Positions 63,016 through 64,000 of a DNA stretch of 64,000 nt are shown here, piece after piece (the stretch's first letter is position 1; each line of letters opens with the position of its first letter). The notes beneath the pieces were generated by a model. It saw nothing but the letters and a program-made list of their open reading frames with translations. It did no database searches and had not been told where the DNA came from. The translations under genes were made by a program, and so were the position numbers. Source of the stretch: an uncultured Clostridia bacterium (GTDB taxonomy: Bacteria; Bacillota; Clostridia; Christensenellales; Borkfalkiaceae); assembly GCA_944342025.1 (NCBI GenBank), contig CALVMD010000006.1, positions 1-64,000 on the forward strand. Direction: 5' to 3'.

Positions 63016-63061
63016 TTGACAATTCCCCGCATCGCGGTGTATAGTGTTAAAAAATGCGGGG
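63016..63061 (+). promoter_or_regulatory. Promoter with inverted repeat, URO-D-like gene
   Basis: -35 TTGACA (63016-63021), 18-bp spacer, -10 TATAGT (63040-63045). Inverted arms CCCCGCAT (63025-63032) and ATGCGGGG (63054-63061) bracket the -10; they could be an operator or a 5' hairpin. Confidence 0.65.
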
Positions 63062-63070
63062 GTTTGCTCT

Positions 63071-64000
63071 ATGGATGATAAAAAACGCAGAGATATAGCG
63101 AAATGCAGAGATTTTTATCTGCAAAAACCGGATGCGCCGCTCGTCATGCGCGAATTCGGCTGGTATACTTTGGACCGTTGGGAGAAGGAAGGGCATATCC
63201 GCCACGGGGAAGACATGAGGGCGCTGTTCGGGCTGGACGAGCCCGGAAATTTCTCCGTGCAGGAGCTGGGCTGGTGCGAAGCGGCTTTCGACCCTTGTTT
63301 CGAGGTCAAAGTCGTCGAAGACAGGGGAGACTACGAGGTCGTTCAGGACGTCGCCGGCAGAAAAGTCCTTTGTTTCAAGGGGCGGCGGAACGGATTCATG
63401 CCCGAATACCTCGATCATCCCGTCAAAGACCGCAAAACCTGGGAAGAGGACGTCAAATGGCGGTTGGATCCGCACAGCAAAGGGCGCGCGGAGCGGTTCA
63501 AAAAGACGCTGCCCGCGGTGCTTGAAGCCGTTTCGGAAGGAAAGATCATCACGGAAAAGTCGATCGGCGGCTATATGTTTCTGCGCTCTTTGATGGGGCC
63601 GGAAAAGCTGCTGTATACTTTTTACGACGATCCCGAGCTGATACACGACTGCATGCGGACGTGGCTTGCCCTTGCGGATGCGGTGATCGCCGAGCATCAG
63701 AAATATTTCGACATAGACGAGCTGTTTATCGCGGAAGACATCTGCTATAACGTTTCCAGCCTCATATCGCACGACATGATCCGTCAGTTTTTGTTCCCGT
63801 ATTACGCGCAGCTGTTGGAAAATATCCGCAAGAGGCAGAAGGATAAGGGCAGAAAACTTTACTTTCAGGTCGATACCGACGGAGCTGCGCGCACCGTCAT
63901 CGACCTGTATAAAGAGATCGGCATGAATTTCATGTCTCCGTTCGAAGTCGCCGCCGGAAACGACGTCGTGGAACTTCGCAAAAAATATCCCGACCTTCTG
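63071..64000 (+). CDS. Uroporphyrinogen-decarboxylase-like protein, cut by window end
   Basis: At least 310 aa, truncated at the window edge. It begins MDDKKRRDIAKCRDFYLQKP and continues through segments such as GGYMFLRSLMGPEKLLYTFYDDPELIH, DELFIAEDICYN, FLFPYYAQLLENIRKRQ and MNFMSPFEVAAGNDV, which fit the URO-D superfamily (corrinoid methyltransferases and related enzymes) better than true HemE, judging by the divergent AraC regulator and lack of heme genes. The reaction is not evident. The promoter is at 63016. Confidence 0.75.
   Translation, partial: MDDKKRRDIAKCRDFYLQKPDAPLVMREFGWYTLDRWEKEGHIRHGEDMRALFGLDEPGNFSVQELGWCEAAFDPCFEVKVVEDRGDYEVVQDVAGRKVLCFKGRRNGFMPEYLDHPVKDRKTWEEDVKWRLDPHSKGRAERFKKTLPAVLEAVSEGKIITEKSIGGYMFLRSLMGPEKLLYTFYDDPELIHDCMRTWLALADAVIAEHQKYFDIDELFIAEDICYNVSSLISHDMIRQFLFPYYAQLLENIRKRQKDKGRKLYFQVDTDGAARTVIDLYKEIGMNFMSPFEVAAGNDVVELRKKYPDLL

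Overview
This 64-kb window is chromosomal sequence from an anaerobic, spore-lineage Firmicute, most likely a clostridium of moderate to high GC. The evidence is a Gram-positive gene set (two-component PhoPR, Pst, FtsH, flotillin/NfeD), oxygen-sensitive enzymes (class III ribonucleotide reductase NrdD/NrdG, FeoB), a membrane pyrophosphatase, and sporulation or germination genes (yyaC, spoIIR, sleB, ypeB). A finer placement such as Christensenellales/Borkfalkia-like is only a guess. I see no insertion sequence, phage, CRISPR array, tRNA or rRNA.

The window appears to span the replication origin. Left of 24.0 kb most genes point left, and right of 24.4 kb most point right. The 430-bp gap between dnaN and rsmG holds an AT-rich stretch, a run of DnaA-trio motifs, a short GC cluster and many co-oriented DnaA-box-like repeats. 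About 11 kb to the left, next to parA-parB, a low-GC non-coding region carries four parS-like palindromes and a 46-bp palindrome containing two perfect DnaA boxes. dnaA itself is not in the window, and the usual rpmH-dnaA-dnaN and mnmE-mnmG-rsmG orders are broken.

Layout: 0-7 kb, an arabinan/arabino-oligosaccharide operon (solute-binding lipoprotein, two permeases, GH43 lipoprotein). 7-11 kb, parB, parA and ftsH. 11-15 kb, the low-GC centromere-like region, with yyaC. 15-20 kb, an acetyltransferase, an aldehyde dehydrogenase, a MATE transporter and small proteins. 20-24 kb, jag-yidC-yidD-rnpA-rpmH and dnaN. 24-28 kb, rsmG, a SLOG protein, NfeD and flotillin. 28-31 kb, feoA-feoA-feoB and a Cys-rich partner. 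31-35 kb, an RlmI-like methyltransferase, dxs and a PopT-type (DUF368) lipid-carrier transporter. 35-46 kb, a phosphate island: pstSCAB-phoU, a Na/Pi cotransporter, phoPR and a leucine-rich-repeat gene. 46-50 kb, trxB-nrdD-nrdG. 50-58 kb, an HtrA-like protease, hppA, spoIIR and sleB-ypeB. 58-62 kb, UDP-GlcNAc synthesis genes. 62-64 kb, an AraC regulator and a truncated URO-D-like gene.

The most unusual items are: a PstS whose two halves are in swapped (circularly permuted) order; an NrdD with a fused C-terminal CPNC redoxin domain directly followed by trxB, with overlapping DnaA and NrdR sites upstream; a stand-alone GlmU acetyltransferase domain beside glmM and glmS; the origin with DnaA-trios; and parS variants with a CATATG core.
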